A stretch of DNA of 64,000 nt from Ignavibacteria bacterium (GTDB lineage Bacteria; Bacteroidota; Ignavibacteria; Kapaibacteriales; UBA4661): positions 1-64,000 of the forward strand of contig JACVZY010000071.1 of the NCBI GenBank assembly GCA_014654705.1. The letters run 5' to 3'. Both the position numbers and the translations under genes were made by a program. Positions 8,285 to 16,227 of the stretch are shown here, piece after piece (within the stretch, counting starts at the first letter, position 1; every line of letters starts with the position of its first letter). The notes under the pieces are model-generated. The model worked only from the letters and a program-made list of their open reading frames with translations, made no database searches and was not told the DNA's origin.

Positions 8285-9496
8285 GTAAAACACCGCAAGA
8301 GAATCCACGACATACCGAATCTGCGCTTCGGTAAGTTCGGGATAAATCGGCAGTGCCAATACGTGAGCCGCAAGGCAATTCGCTACGGGGAAATCGCTGT
8401 CCTGTGCTTGCAGAGAGGTAAAACACTCCTGGCGGTGAAACGGCACGGGATAATAAATTTCCGTGCCAATGCCACACGCGGATAAATGCTCACGAAGAGC
8501 ATCGCGGCGCGGGACACGAATGGTGTATTGATTGTAGATATGATGATTCCTCACGCCGGAGTCGGCATAGAGCACAGGCGGCAGCAAAATAGTATTATGG
8601 TCGTCAAAGCGCTCTATTGGTGAATCGGCACAGCGCGGGCACCCTCCAAAACCTGAACACGGCTTGTGCCGAGGGAATTCCTCCGCCAAACCCGCTTCCA
8701 CGAACAATCGCGTGTAGATGGCTGCATTCCGCGCACGCGCCGCGTGCCATGCTTCCAAATGCGGGAATTTTACGTTCAGCACGGCGGCTTGCAGCGCGTC
8801 CATGCGAAAATTTCCACCAATGAGTTTGTGGTAATAGCGTGGCTCCATACCGTGATTGCGAATGTGCTTCAGCTTGGTATAAAGTGCTTCGTCATTGGTG
8901 GTAACAAGTCCTGCGTCGCCGAAAGCGCCTAAATTTTTTGTCGGGTAAAAGGAGAAACATCCTATTTGCCCGATAGAACCCGCCTTGCGTCCGTCCTTGT
9001 AGGTTGTGCCGATAGCCTGTGCAGCATCTTCTACCACCGCCACACTATGCTTGTCCGCAATCCGCATAATTTCATCCATAGCGGCACATTGCCCGAAAAG
9101 GTGCACGGGAATAATGGCTTTTGTGCGAGGCGTGATGAGGCTTTCGAGAAGCGTGGGATTGATATTGAAGCCGTCCGGCTCGGAATCCACAAAAACAGGC
9201 GTTGCACCCACTCGCGCCACTGCGCCGGCAGTCGCAAAGAAGGAAAACGTGGGCACAAGAACTTCGTCGCCCGCACCAACATCCAGCGCCATGAGCGCCA
9301 TAATAAGCGCATCGGTGCCACTGGAAACACCAAGAGCAAAACGCGAACCTGTGTACTCTGCCATCGTGCGCTCTAGCGCATCGACTTCGCTGCCCAGAAT
9401 ACACACTTGAGATTCGGCAACGCGGATAAGAGCAGCATCCAAATCGGGCTTCAGAGCGCGATATTGTGTTTGAAGATCTAAAAGAGGAACAGTCAT
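8270..9496 (-). CDS. DegT/DnrJ/EryC1/StrS family sugar aminotransferase
   Basis: A PLP-dependent aminotransferase of 408 aa, probably acting on a nucleotide-linked keto-sugar for surface polysaccharide or nonulosonate synthesis. Visible are GVSSGTDAL near the N-terminus, EDAAQAIG, and the PLP lysine motif SFYPTKNLGAFGDAG. The C-terminal half contains an insertion with three cysteines (C-x5-C-x2-C in CSGFGGCPRC) that is not usual for the family and could bind a metal. No sugar-nucleotide genes are adjacent; an SpsF-like cytidylyltransferase lies 39 kb away. It is divergent from the TonB-dependent receptor gene. Confidence 0.9.
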   Translation of the reverse strand: MTVPLLDLQTQYRALKPDLDAALIRVAESQVCILGSEVDALERTMAEYTGSRFALGVSSGTDALIMALMALDVGAGDEVLVPTFSFFATAGAVARVGATPVFVDSEPDGFNINPTLLESLITPRTKAIIPVHLFGQCAAMDEIMRIADKHSVAVVEDAAQAIGTTYKDGRKAGSIGQIGCFSFYPTKNLGAFGDAGLVTTNDEALYTKLKHIRNHGMEPRYYHKLIGGNFRMDALQAAVLNVKFPHLEAWHAARARNAAIYTRLFVEAGLAEEFPRHKPCSGFGGCPRCADSPIERFDDHNTILLPPVLYADSGVRNHHIYNQYTIRVPRRDALREHLSACGIGTEIYYPVPFHRQECFTSLQAQDSDFPVANCLAAHVLALPIYPELTEAQIRYVVDSLAVFYLHNT

Positions 9497-9577
9497 AAAA
9501 TGGCGGAAATACGTACTGAAATTAGTTGAGGAATAAACGATAGTTTACAATTTATTAACATTTACACTTTTTCGCGC

Positions 9578-9605
9578 TTGATAAAGAGGTAAAATTGTAT
9601 TTTTG
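9578..9605 (+). promoter_or_regulatory. Bacteroidota-type promoter for the TonB-dependent receptor
   Basis: CTTG, 17 bases, then TATTTTTGC. The -7 element matches TAnnTTTGY exactly; the spacer is slightly short. It would give a leader of about 70 bases to the ATG at 9681. Confidence 0.6.
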
Positions 9606-9680
9606 CCTCAATTCAATCACGCATATTTATCGAACATTCGATGGATATTCTTTCACCTCAATTCTTTATGGAGAATTATT

Positions 9681-12600
9681 ATGAAAAGAAGTTTACTTCT
9701 TTGTCTCTTACTGGTTCTAGCTCCTGTACTTGCCTTTGCACAAGGTGTGACTACTGGTGCTATGACAGGTCTAGTAGCAGATAAAGCCGGCAAACCCATG
9801 ATCGGTGCACGAGTAATCATTACCCACGAACCATCTGGGACAAAATACGGTGCTATAACCGGTTCCACTGGTCGCTATACGGCACCTGGCTTGCGCACAG
9901 GTGGTCCTTTTACTGTGCAAATTAGTGCCGTTGGTATGAAAACGGCAAAATTTAGTGATATTTTTGTTAAACTCGGCGAAAACTTTGTGCAGAATGCTAC
10001 GATTGAAGAGGGTGAAGTAAAACTCTCTGAGATCACGGTTACCTCGAAAAAAGGTGCTGTGATGTCGAGTGAGCGCGTCGGTGCAGCAACCAATATTAGC
10101 AAAGAGACTATTCAAACGTTGCCAACTCTTAACCGTAGCGTGCAAGATTTTACCCGTACCACACCGCAAGCAAATGGTCTTTCCTTCGCCGGACAAGACG
10201 CTCGCTTCATTAACTTTACGGTGGACGGTTCTATTTACAACAATAGCTTCGGTTTGGCTTCGCTTCCAGGCGGTCAAGCAAACGCTACGCCGATTTCGCT
10301 GGATGCTATCGAAGAACTTCAAGTCAACCTTGCTCCCTTTGATGTTCGTCAAGGCGGCTTTGTTGGTGCCGGTGTGAACGCGATTACCCGCAAAGGCGAT
10401 AACCAGTTCCGTGCTTCTGCATTCTACAACACCCGTAGCAATAGCTTTCTTGGTGAATCTGTTACAGGGAGCGATGGAAACAGTACGAAAGTCTTAGCTC
10501 CCGGAGTAACGTTTAATGTGCAGCAGTATGGCTTCCGTTTCGGCGGACCGATTGTGGAAGACAAGTTGTTTTTCTTTGTGAACGGTGAGATTGAAAATCG
10601 TACCGACCCAGGTACAACCAATAGAGCTTCCACCAGCACAACTGATGCAGGAGCAAATGTCGTTCGCGCAGGAACCGCTCTTGCGGACTCTCTTACCCGA
10701 TTGAAGCAGTTTCTGATTGAGAGATTTCAATATGATCCTGGTGTATGGCAAGACTATCAACTCCAGACGTTCAGCGCGAAAGCCACTGCCCGATTTGACT
10801 ATAATATTGACGAGAACCAAAAGCTGGCTATTCGCTTCAATTATCTCCGTTCCTACCGCGATGTCCTTGCTTCCAGCAGCGGTGGTGTGAATGGTCGTAA
10901 CGGTAATCTTTTTGCGCTCAATTTCTCGAACTCCAATTACCGCATCAACAACGATATTTACTCCGCTATTGCAGAGTATAATGGCACATTTGGCGGCGAA
11001 TGGTATGTGAACGTAACAGGTGGTTTCACGGCAAACCGCGACTACCGCAATCTTTTGGGTAGTGTGCGCTTCCCGACGGTGGATATTTTGCAAGGCGGAC
11101 GGAACGTTACGACCTTCGGCGACGAGCCCTTCACGCCGAACAACGTTTTGAACACCGATACATGGCAAGCACAGGCAAACGTTACACGCTATTTGGGCGA
11201 CCACACCTTTACCGGTGGTATCAACTTTGAAAGTTTTGCTTTTGCAAACGGCTTCACACCACAAGTAAGTGGTTTGTACCAGTTTACATCGTTCCAAGAT
11301 TTCTATAATGCCGTTGCCGGTCAAAATGTGCGTACACAAGCATACACGCTTTGGTACTCGGCTCGTCCGGGTGGCGCAATACCGCTTGCGGAAACAAAAT
11401 CCTCGCAAATTGGTTTCTATTTGCAGGATGAATGGAACGTGAGCAAAGATTTCCGTTTGACGCTTGGTGTTCGCGCTGACTTGCAATCCTTTGCTCAAAC
11501 AGCACTAGCAAATCCTGAAGTACCGGGCTTTGCTTTCCCAACAAATGAAACATTTAACACCGACAAACTCCCACAAGCAGCCCTTTTGTGGTCGCCACGT
11601 TTAGGCTTTAATTGGGATGTAACGGGTGATCGCACAACGCAGATTCGTGGCGGTGCAGGTATCTTCACCGGTCGTGTACCGTTTGTGACTATCTCGAATC
11701 AAGTCGGCAATACCGGTATGTTTAATGGTCAGTACACTATTTCCGGTGCAGTCTTGAATTCAAGCCTCATTACCGGAACGACAACTCCTGTTCGTTGGTC
11801 GCCTGATGTAACAGCCAATATTCCTGCCAATGCTTCGGCAGCAGTTCCGCCTACATCGTACGGCTTGGCTATTTCCAACCCGAATTTCCGCTATCCGCAG
11901 GTATTCCGTGCAAACTTGGCAGTTGATCAAGAACTTCCGGGTGGCATTATTGCTACGGTGGAAGGTATATTTAGCCAAAACTTGAATGCAGTTTTATATC
12001 GTAATGCCAATCTTCGCAATGCCACAGGCACCTTTACTGGTGCAGATAACCGACCTCGCTATCCAGGTTCATACCGCCAGACAGCAACCGGTGGTCAGAC
12101 AGCGGGATTAGACAGTGCAAACCGCGCAGTATTTAAACTGACCGACGTAACGGTATTAGATAATACCAGCCAAGGCGGTTCTTTTGGTATTACTGGGCAA
12201 TTGCGCAAAGATTTTGATTTTGGTTTGAACCTTATGGTTGCCTATACCTATTCGGAAGCACGCGACCTTGCCAGTTTCGGTTCAATTGCCTTTTCGTCAT
12301 GGCGCGATGCACAATCTGTGCGTGGAAACAACTTTCTTGATTTATCATTCTCCGACAACGATTTGCGTCATCGCCTCATCGCATCAATTTCTTACGCTTT
12401 GAATTGGGGTAATCTTGGTTTACCGCGTGAGATTGGCATTACTCGTTTCAATATTTTTCTTCAAACCCAGAGCCAAAATCGTTTCAGTTTCATCGTCAAT
12501 GGTGACTTGAACGGCGATGGTGTTGCAACCAACGATCTGATGTTTGTACCGAATGACCCAAGCCAAATCAATCTTGTGCCGCTTACTATTGGTGCAGGTG

Positions 12601-13046
12601 CTACAGCACGGACATTTGACGCGACAGCACAGTATGCAGCATTGAATAATTTCATTAACCAAGATACATATCTTTCAACTCGTCGTGGTCAAGTTACAGA
12701 GCGCAATGGCGGCACCCGTCCGAACTTGCTGACTCGCATTGACGTTTCTGCTTCGCATGATGTTATCTTCTATGCAGGTGAAAAACCGACCAATATTCAA
12801 TTTCGTTTGGATATTTTCAACTTCGCTAACTTGCTGAATAACTCATGGGGTGTATCAGATGGTGTTGCTCTCAATGCTCCTCTGCAGTTCCAAGGTGTTA
12901 CTGCTGGCGGTGCGCCGCAATATCGTCTTGCCGGAGCAAGTGTCGGTACTGACGGTAACTTGACGCTTGGAAAAACTTTCCGCAGCAACGTCAGCATCTT
13001 TGATGTTTGGCAAATGCAGCTTGGTGTTCGCGTTACCTTCAACTAA
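9681..13046 (+). CDS. TonB-dependent receptor with carboxypeptidase-like regulatory domain (Oar-like)
   Basis: An outer-membrane beta-barrel of 1121 aa. The ORF-track start lies 26 codons upstream. GGAGAATTATT directly before the ATG at 9681 and the signal peptide (MKRSLLLCLL...LAFA, then Gln) fix the start. Residues about 25-105 form a carboxypeptidase-regulatory-like beta domain (GLVADKAGKPMIGARV). A plug domain follows, with the conserved DGSIYNN and NAITRKGDN stretches, then a barrel ending in VRVTFN. The layout matches Oar-like proteins rather than SusC, and no SusD partner is present. The substrate is unknown. Energy would come from TonB, for example the one at 3426. Confidence 0.92.
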   Translation: MKRSLLLCLLLVLAPVLAFAQGVTTGAMTGLVADKAGKPMIGARVIITHEPSGTKYGAITGSTGRYTAPGLRTGGPFTVQISAVGMKTAKFSDIFVKLGENFVQNATIEEGEVKLSEITVTSKKGAVMSSERVGAATNISKETIQTLPTLNRSVQDFTRTTPQANGLSFAGQDARFINFTVDGSIYNNSFGLASLPGGQANATPISLDAIEELQVNLAPFDVRQGGFVGAGVNAITRKGDNQFRASAFYNTRSNSFLGESVTGSDGNSTKVLAPGVTFNVQQYGFRFGGPIVEDKLFFFVNGEIENRTDPGTTNRASTSTTDAGANVVRAGTALADSLTRLKQFLIERFQYDPGVWQDYQLQTFSAKATARFDYNIDENQKLAIRFNYLRSYRDVLASSSGGVNGRNGNLFALNFSNSNYRINNDIYSAIAEYNGTFGGEWYVNVTGGFTANRDYRNLLGSVRFPTVDILQGGRNVTTFGDEPFTPNNVLNTDTWQAQANVTRYLGDHTFTGGINFESFAFANGFTPQVSGLYQFTSFQDFYNAVAGQNVRTQAYTLWYSARPGGAIPLAETKSSQIGFYLQDEWNVSKDFRLTLGVRADLQSFAQTALANPEVPGFAFPTNETFNTDKLPQAALLWSPRLGFNWDVTGDRTTQIRGGAGIFTGRVPFVTISNQVGNTGMFNGQYTISGAVLNSSLITGTTTPVRWSPDVTANIPANASAAVPPTSYGLAISNPNFRYPQVFRANLAVDQELPGGIIATVEGIFSQNLNAVLYRNANLRNATGTFTGADNRPRYPGSYRQTATGGQTAGLDSANRAVFKLTDVTVLDNTSQGGSFGITGQLRKDFDFGLNLMVAYTYSEARDLASFGSIAFSSWRDAQSVRGNNFLDLSFSDNDLRHRLIASISYALNWGNLGLPREIGITRFNIFLQTQSQNRFSFIVNGDLNGDGVATNDLMFVPNDPSQINLVPLTIGAGATARTFDATAQYAALNNFINQDTYLSTRRGQVTERNGGTRPNLLTRIDVSASHDVIFYAGEKPTNIQFRLDIFNFANLLNNSWGVSDGVALNAPLQFQGVTAGGAPQYRLAGASVGTDGNLTLGKTFRSNVSIFDVWQMQLGVRVTFN

Positions 13047-13078
13047 TACATCCAGAGCTAATAACTAAGCAAACCTCC

Positions 13079-13124
13079 AAAGCCCCTGTATCCAAGCGCT
13101 CTCGCTACGATACAGGGGCTTTTG
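13079..13124. terminator. Bidirectional terminator between convergent genes
   Basis: AAAGCCCCTGTATC (13079-13092) pairs perfectly with GATACAGGGGCTTT (13109-13122) and is followed by T-rich sequence. It serves the TonB-dependent receptor and the convergent FMN reductase operon. Confidence 0.9.
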
Positions 13125-13142
13125 CTTTGTAGAACATTACTT

Positions 13143-13718
13143 TTACCGATACTTCGCCATAAACGTTGCACCTTCCGTGCTTTGTAAGTCCCGTGCACGC
13201 TGTTCGCTGATAAGCGAACCATACACGACCATATCCCGTGCCAGCATCCTGAGGCGCTCTGCCACACGGACGCTCACGATAGCGCCATCCGAAACATCAT
13301 CATCGGACATATTCACTCCAAAGGGCAGCGACCAGCCGTAGCACTGACGCACACACGTCCGCACATGATCCATCGCCGTTAAGCCCTTGTCGAAGGAGGA
13401 GCAAACATAGCCAAAGACCTTGCCCGCAAATTCCATCCAGAAATAATCCAGAAAGTTCTTGAGCGTTCCCGACATCGAGCCGTGATAATCGGGTGTTGCC
13501 AGCACAAAAGCATCTGCCGCCAGCACCAACTGACGCACGTACGGAAGATGCTCCGGCTCCTGTTCAGCAGAAGGATTCAGAAGCGGCAGGGGAGTTTTGC
13601 GCAGGTCAAGAATGTGAACGGTTGCACCACGCTCGCGGGCAGCACCCGCGACGGTCTCTAAGGCAAGCGAAGTAATTGATTCATTGTCGTTACTGCTCAG
13701 GACGCAAAGAATGTTCAT
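13143..13718 (-). CDS. NAD(P)H-dependent FMN reductase family protein
   Basis: A flavodoxin-fold protein of 191 aa. The track ORF is extended upstream into the neighbouring gene; the natural start is MNILCVLSS at 13718. It shows the N-terminal phosphate loop region (SSNDNESITSLALE) and the flavin-binding segment ATPDYHGSMSGTLKNFLDYF typical of the NADPH-dependent FMN/azoreductase family. It is the last gene of an operon behind the Lrp-like regulator and a small conserved protein. The likely role is flavin or quinone reduction; the substrate is not evident. Confidence 0.85.
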   Translation of the reverse strand: MNILCVLSSNDNESITSLALETVAGAARERGATVHILDLRKTPLPLLNPSAEQEPEHLPYVRQLVLAADAFVLATPDYHGSMSGTLKNFLDYFWMEFAGKVFGYVCSSFDKGLTAMDHVRTCVRQCYGWSLPFGVNMSDDDVSDGAIVSVRVAERLRMLARDMVVYGSLISEQRARDLQSTEGATFMAKYR

Positions 13719-13764
13719 AACATCATCGTTGATAATTGAGTGGCGGTGAAATACCAGAAAAATA

Positions 13765-14205
13765 TCAGTCCAGTGCGCAAATGTCTGGCTCCGCCCACAT
13801 AGCGCGTGCTTCAGGCGAAAACAATAGCTCTTTTGTGTAGAAGCGAAGAGGGTACTCACGCTTGGCAATATCGCTTTCCAGCATCGTTTCCACAAGGGAT
13901 TCCGTCGGCAACCCCGAAGTGGCAGTTTCTACAAAACGCTTCATCGCGCGGATGTAAAACAGCGTAAGCGTCTCGTGATAGCCACTGGTGGGGGTAGAAA
14001 CAACACCCACAGCAACGTTGTAATGTTTGATGCCGTCACGAATACGGCGAACCGCTTCGTCTGCTGGATAATGGACAAGATACCAAAGTGCCACTGTCAG
14101 GTGCGCAGCGTGTGTCCATTCTTCGCGGGGCAGGGTTCCGTCTTCAAAGCCTGCGACCAAATCGTGTACTGGACGTTGGTTATTCTTGCTAGAGAAGTTT
14201 ATCAT
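13765..14205 (-). CDS. Conserved protein of unknown function (WTHAAHL family)
   Basis: A soluble protein of 146 aa that I do not recognise as a named family. Distinct conserved-looking features are EEWTHAAHLTVALWYL in the first third and GYHETLTLFYIRAMKRF in the middle; the histidines could form a metal or substrate site. Its ATG overlaps the stop of the Lrp-like gene (ATGA), which indicates translational coupling. The FMN reductase follows after 46 bases. The operon suggests a role in the same Lrp-controlled response. Confidence 0.75.
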   Translation of the reverse strand: MINFSSKNNQRPVHDLVAGFEDGTLPREEWTHAAHLTVALWYLVHYPADEAVRRIRDGIKHYNVAVGVVSTPTSGYHETLTLFYIRAMKRFVETATSGLPTESLVETMLESDIAKREYPLRFYTKELLFSPEARAMWAEPDICALD

Positions 14206-14669
14206 GGCAAGATATTGGATAGGATGGGAAGATTACTTGTTTCTTTTGGCGAAGACAGTGCGATTGCGGTGTGTGTTCGGGCAATACCGGGAACAGTTTT
14301 CAAGCCTTGCTTGAGAAATGTTTCGAGTGCAGCTGTCGTGCGAACGCGAACTTTGAGCAAATACGAAAATTCACCCGTGATATGATGACATTCCTGTATT
14401 TCCTGAAGTTCGCTCACACGCTGCAAAAATTTATCTTCGTATTCCGGTGTTATAAGTAGAACATGGATAAACGCACAGACATCAAATCCTGCTTGGGCAG
14501 CATTGATACGGACGGTGTAATGCTCCACATATCCTTGCGCGTCCAGTTTTTTCAATCGCTCATTCACCGCCGATACCGACAAGCCAACAGCCTTGCCAAG
14601 CTCTGCGTAGGAAAGCCGCGCATTGCGCTGAAGCAAATCCAAAAGATGATTGTCAGTTGAGTCGAGCAT
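14202..14669 (-). CDS. Lrp/AsnC family transcriptional regulator
   Basis: About 155 aa, starting at MLDSTDNHLL rather than at the track start 17 codons upstream. An N-terminal winged helix-turn-helix (DNHLLDLLQRNARLSYAELGKAVGLSVSAVNERLKKL) is followed by a RAM/effector domain (VCAFIHVLL, ECHHITGEFSYLLKV). Such proteins bind amino acids and act as local regulators. It heads a three-gene operon with overlapping start and stop codons. The AT-rich direct repeat just upstream is a plausible self-regulatory site. Confidence 0.92.
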   Translation of the reverse strand: MLDSTDNHLLDLLQRNARLSYAELGKAVGLSVSAVNERLKKLDAQGYVEHYTVRINAAQAGFDVCAFIHVLLITPEYEDKFLQRVSELQEIQECHHITGEFSYLLKVRVRTTAALETFLKQGLKTVPGIARTHTAIALSSPKETSNLPILSNILP

Positions 14670-14670
14670 A

Positions 14671-14695
14671 AAAAAGTATATCGTAAAAAGTATAT
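14671..14695 (-). promoter_or_regulatory. AT-rich direct repeat upstream of the Lrp-like gene
   Basis: AAAAAGTATAT occurs at 14671-14681 and 14685-14695, a 14-base period, right at the start of the Lrp-like gene. Spaced AT-rich repeats are compatible with Lrp-family binding; that role is inference. Confidence 0.4.
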
Positions 14696-14807
14696 TATGC
14701 GGTAAAAATTTCAACAACAAGAAAAATTACTAATAATATATCAAAAAACAATAAATTTTATTTTTACTATCTAAAAAATCGGCAAATTACTCGCTCTGCA
14801 TTAACAT

Positions 14808-14855
14808 AAAAGCCCCTGCAACGAGGAAGTTTTTCGCTTCAGATGCAGAGGCTTT
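14808..14855 (-). terminator. Terminator of the trans-sulfuration enzyme gene
   Basis: AAAGCCCCTGCA and TGCAGAGGCTTT form a 12-bp stem. The single imperfect position becomes a G-U wobble in the minus-strand RNA, which fits termination of the minus-strand gene ending at 14875. Confidence 0.8.
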
Positions 14856-14874
14856 GTCTGTCCATTAATTATTC

Positions 14875-15993
14875 TTAGCCAAGCGCTTGCGCCAAGTCCG
14901 CCTGCAAGTCTTCATAATGCTCCAATCCTATCGAAAGGCGTAGCAATCCTTTCGGTGTGGGCGAATCTACGCCTTCGACCGAGGCACGATGCTCAATCAG
15001 GCTCTCAACCGCACCAAGACTTGTGGCGCACGTAAAAAGTTTTACTTTGCCACAGACAGCGATTGCCGCATCCCAGCCGCCTTTAATTTCCACCGAGAGC
15101 ATCCCGCCAAAGCCTTTCATCTGTCGCTTTGCCAACTCGTGAAAACGGTTATTCGGCAGCCCCGGATAATGCACTTTTTCCACGTTTGGGTGCTGCGCCA
15201 AATACTCCGCTATCTTCATTGCGTTCTCCGAGTGTGCTTTCATGCGCTGCGGAAGCGTGGAGATGCTGCGCAAGGTAAGCCAGCAATCAAACGGCGAAGG
15301 CACACCGCCGCCCACCTTCTGGAACAAACGAATTTTTTCATAGACCGCACCCGCCTCGCGTGTAACAATGATGCCGCCTAGCACGTCGCTGTGTCCGGCA
15401 AGATATTTGGTTGTAGAATGAAACACGGCATCGCAGCCAAGTTCGAGAGGCTTTTGCAAAAGCGGCGTTGCCCACGTATTGTCGCAAACACAGAGTGCGC
15501 CCGCCTTGTGAGCAATGTCGGCTACTGCTGCAATATCGGTCAGAAACAAGCCCGGATTAGACGGTGTTTCTGTCCATATCAGGCGCGTATTTGGTCGGAC
15601 GGCTGCTTGTACTGCCTGAAGGTTGCTCATATCCACAAAACTCGCCTCCAGCCCCCACGCACCATACAACTCAGTTACAAGGCGGCGCATGGTAAAATAG
15701 CAGTCTGTCGGCATTATCACGTGGTCGCCAGCCTTCAGCATCGTGTGAACAAGCGCTGTTGCGGCTGCCATGCCGGAAGCGAACGCAATTCCTTCAGCTC
15801 CGCCTTCCAGTCCAGCAAGACATTGCTCCAGTGCCCCACGGTTAGGATTGTCGTAGCGCGAATACAAGTATTGGTCGTAGGTGCTGTCCGGCGCGTGCTG
15901 GAATGTCGTGGAAAGGACAATAGCGGGTGCAACGGCTTTGGTGATGGGGTCAATCGCTCGTCCTGCGTGTATGGCAAAAGTTTCGGTGTGCAT
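14875..15993 (-). CDS. Trans-sulfuration family PLP enzyme (cystathionine gamma-synthase/beta-lyase type)
   Basis: A Cys/Met metabolism PLP enzyme of 372 aa. The natural start is MHTETFAIHAG; the track ORF adds 71 non-family residues. Key motifs are YSRYDNPNR, the glycine-rich FASGMAAATALV, and the PLP lysine in HSTTKYLAGHSDVLGG. It either makes or cleaves cystathionine; the exact reaction cannot be told from the sequence. It is monocistronic, divergent from the DUF4397 protein gene, and ends in a good terminator. Confidence 0.9.
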   Translation of the reverse strand: MHTETFAIHAGRAIDPITKAVAPAIVLSTTFQHAPDSTYDQYLYSRYDNPNRGALEQCLAGLEGGAEGIAFASGMAAATALVHTMLKAGDHVIMPTDCYFTMRRLVTELYGAWGLEASFVDMSNLQAVQAAVRPNTRLIWTETPSNPGLFLTDIAAVADIAHKAGALCVCDNTWATPLLQKPLELGCDAVFHSTTKYLAGHSDVLGGIIVTREAGAVYEKIRLFQKVGGGVPSPFDCWLTLRSISTLPQRMKAHSENAMKIAEYLAQHPNVEKVHYPGLPNNRFHELAKRQMKGFGGMLSVEIKGGWDAAIAVCGKVKLFTCATSLGAVESLIEHRASVEGVDSPTPKGLLRLSIGLEHYEDLQADLAQALG

Positions 15994-16227
15994 AGCGAAA
16001 AAAAAACGTGGTTTCACAAATAAAATTAAACGCCTACAATCTACATATTTCCTACGAAACGACCACATTCGGTGAGATTTTGCGGAGAGTCGGGATTTTC
16101 TCCCTGTGTATTCAAGCCGAGATTTCGTATATTGCGATGTAATCACTTGACCATTCAGGTCTTTCTTCAGGTATGCTTTTCGTTCAATTTCTTCACCTTT
16201 TCTCATTTCGCCTTTAAGGAGTAGTGT

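Noticed and set aside
10494-11498. 334-aa antisense ORF inside the TonB-dependent receptor gene
   Set aside because: It lies wholly opposite a well-supported receptor frame, is rich in Cys/Arg/Ile without family motifs, and is a codon-bias shadow.
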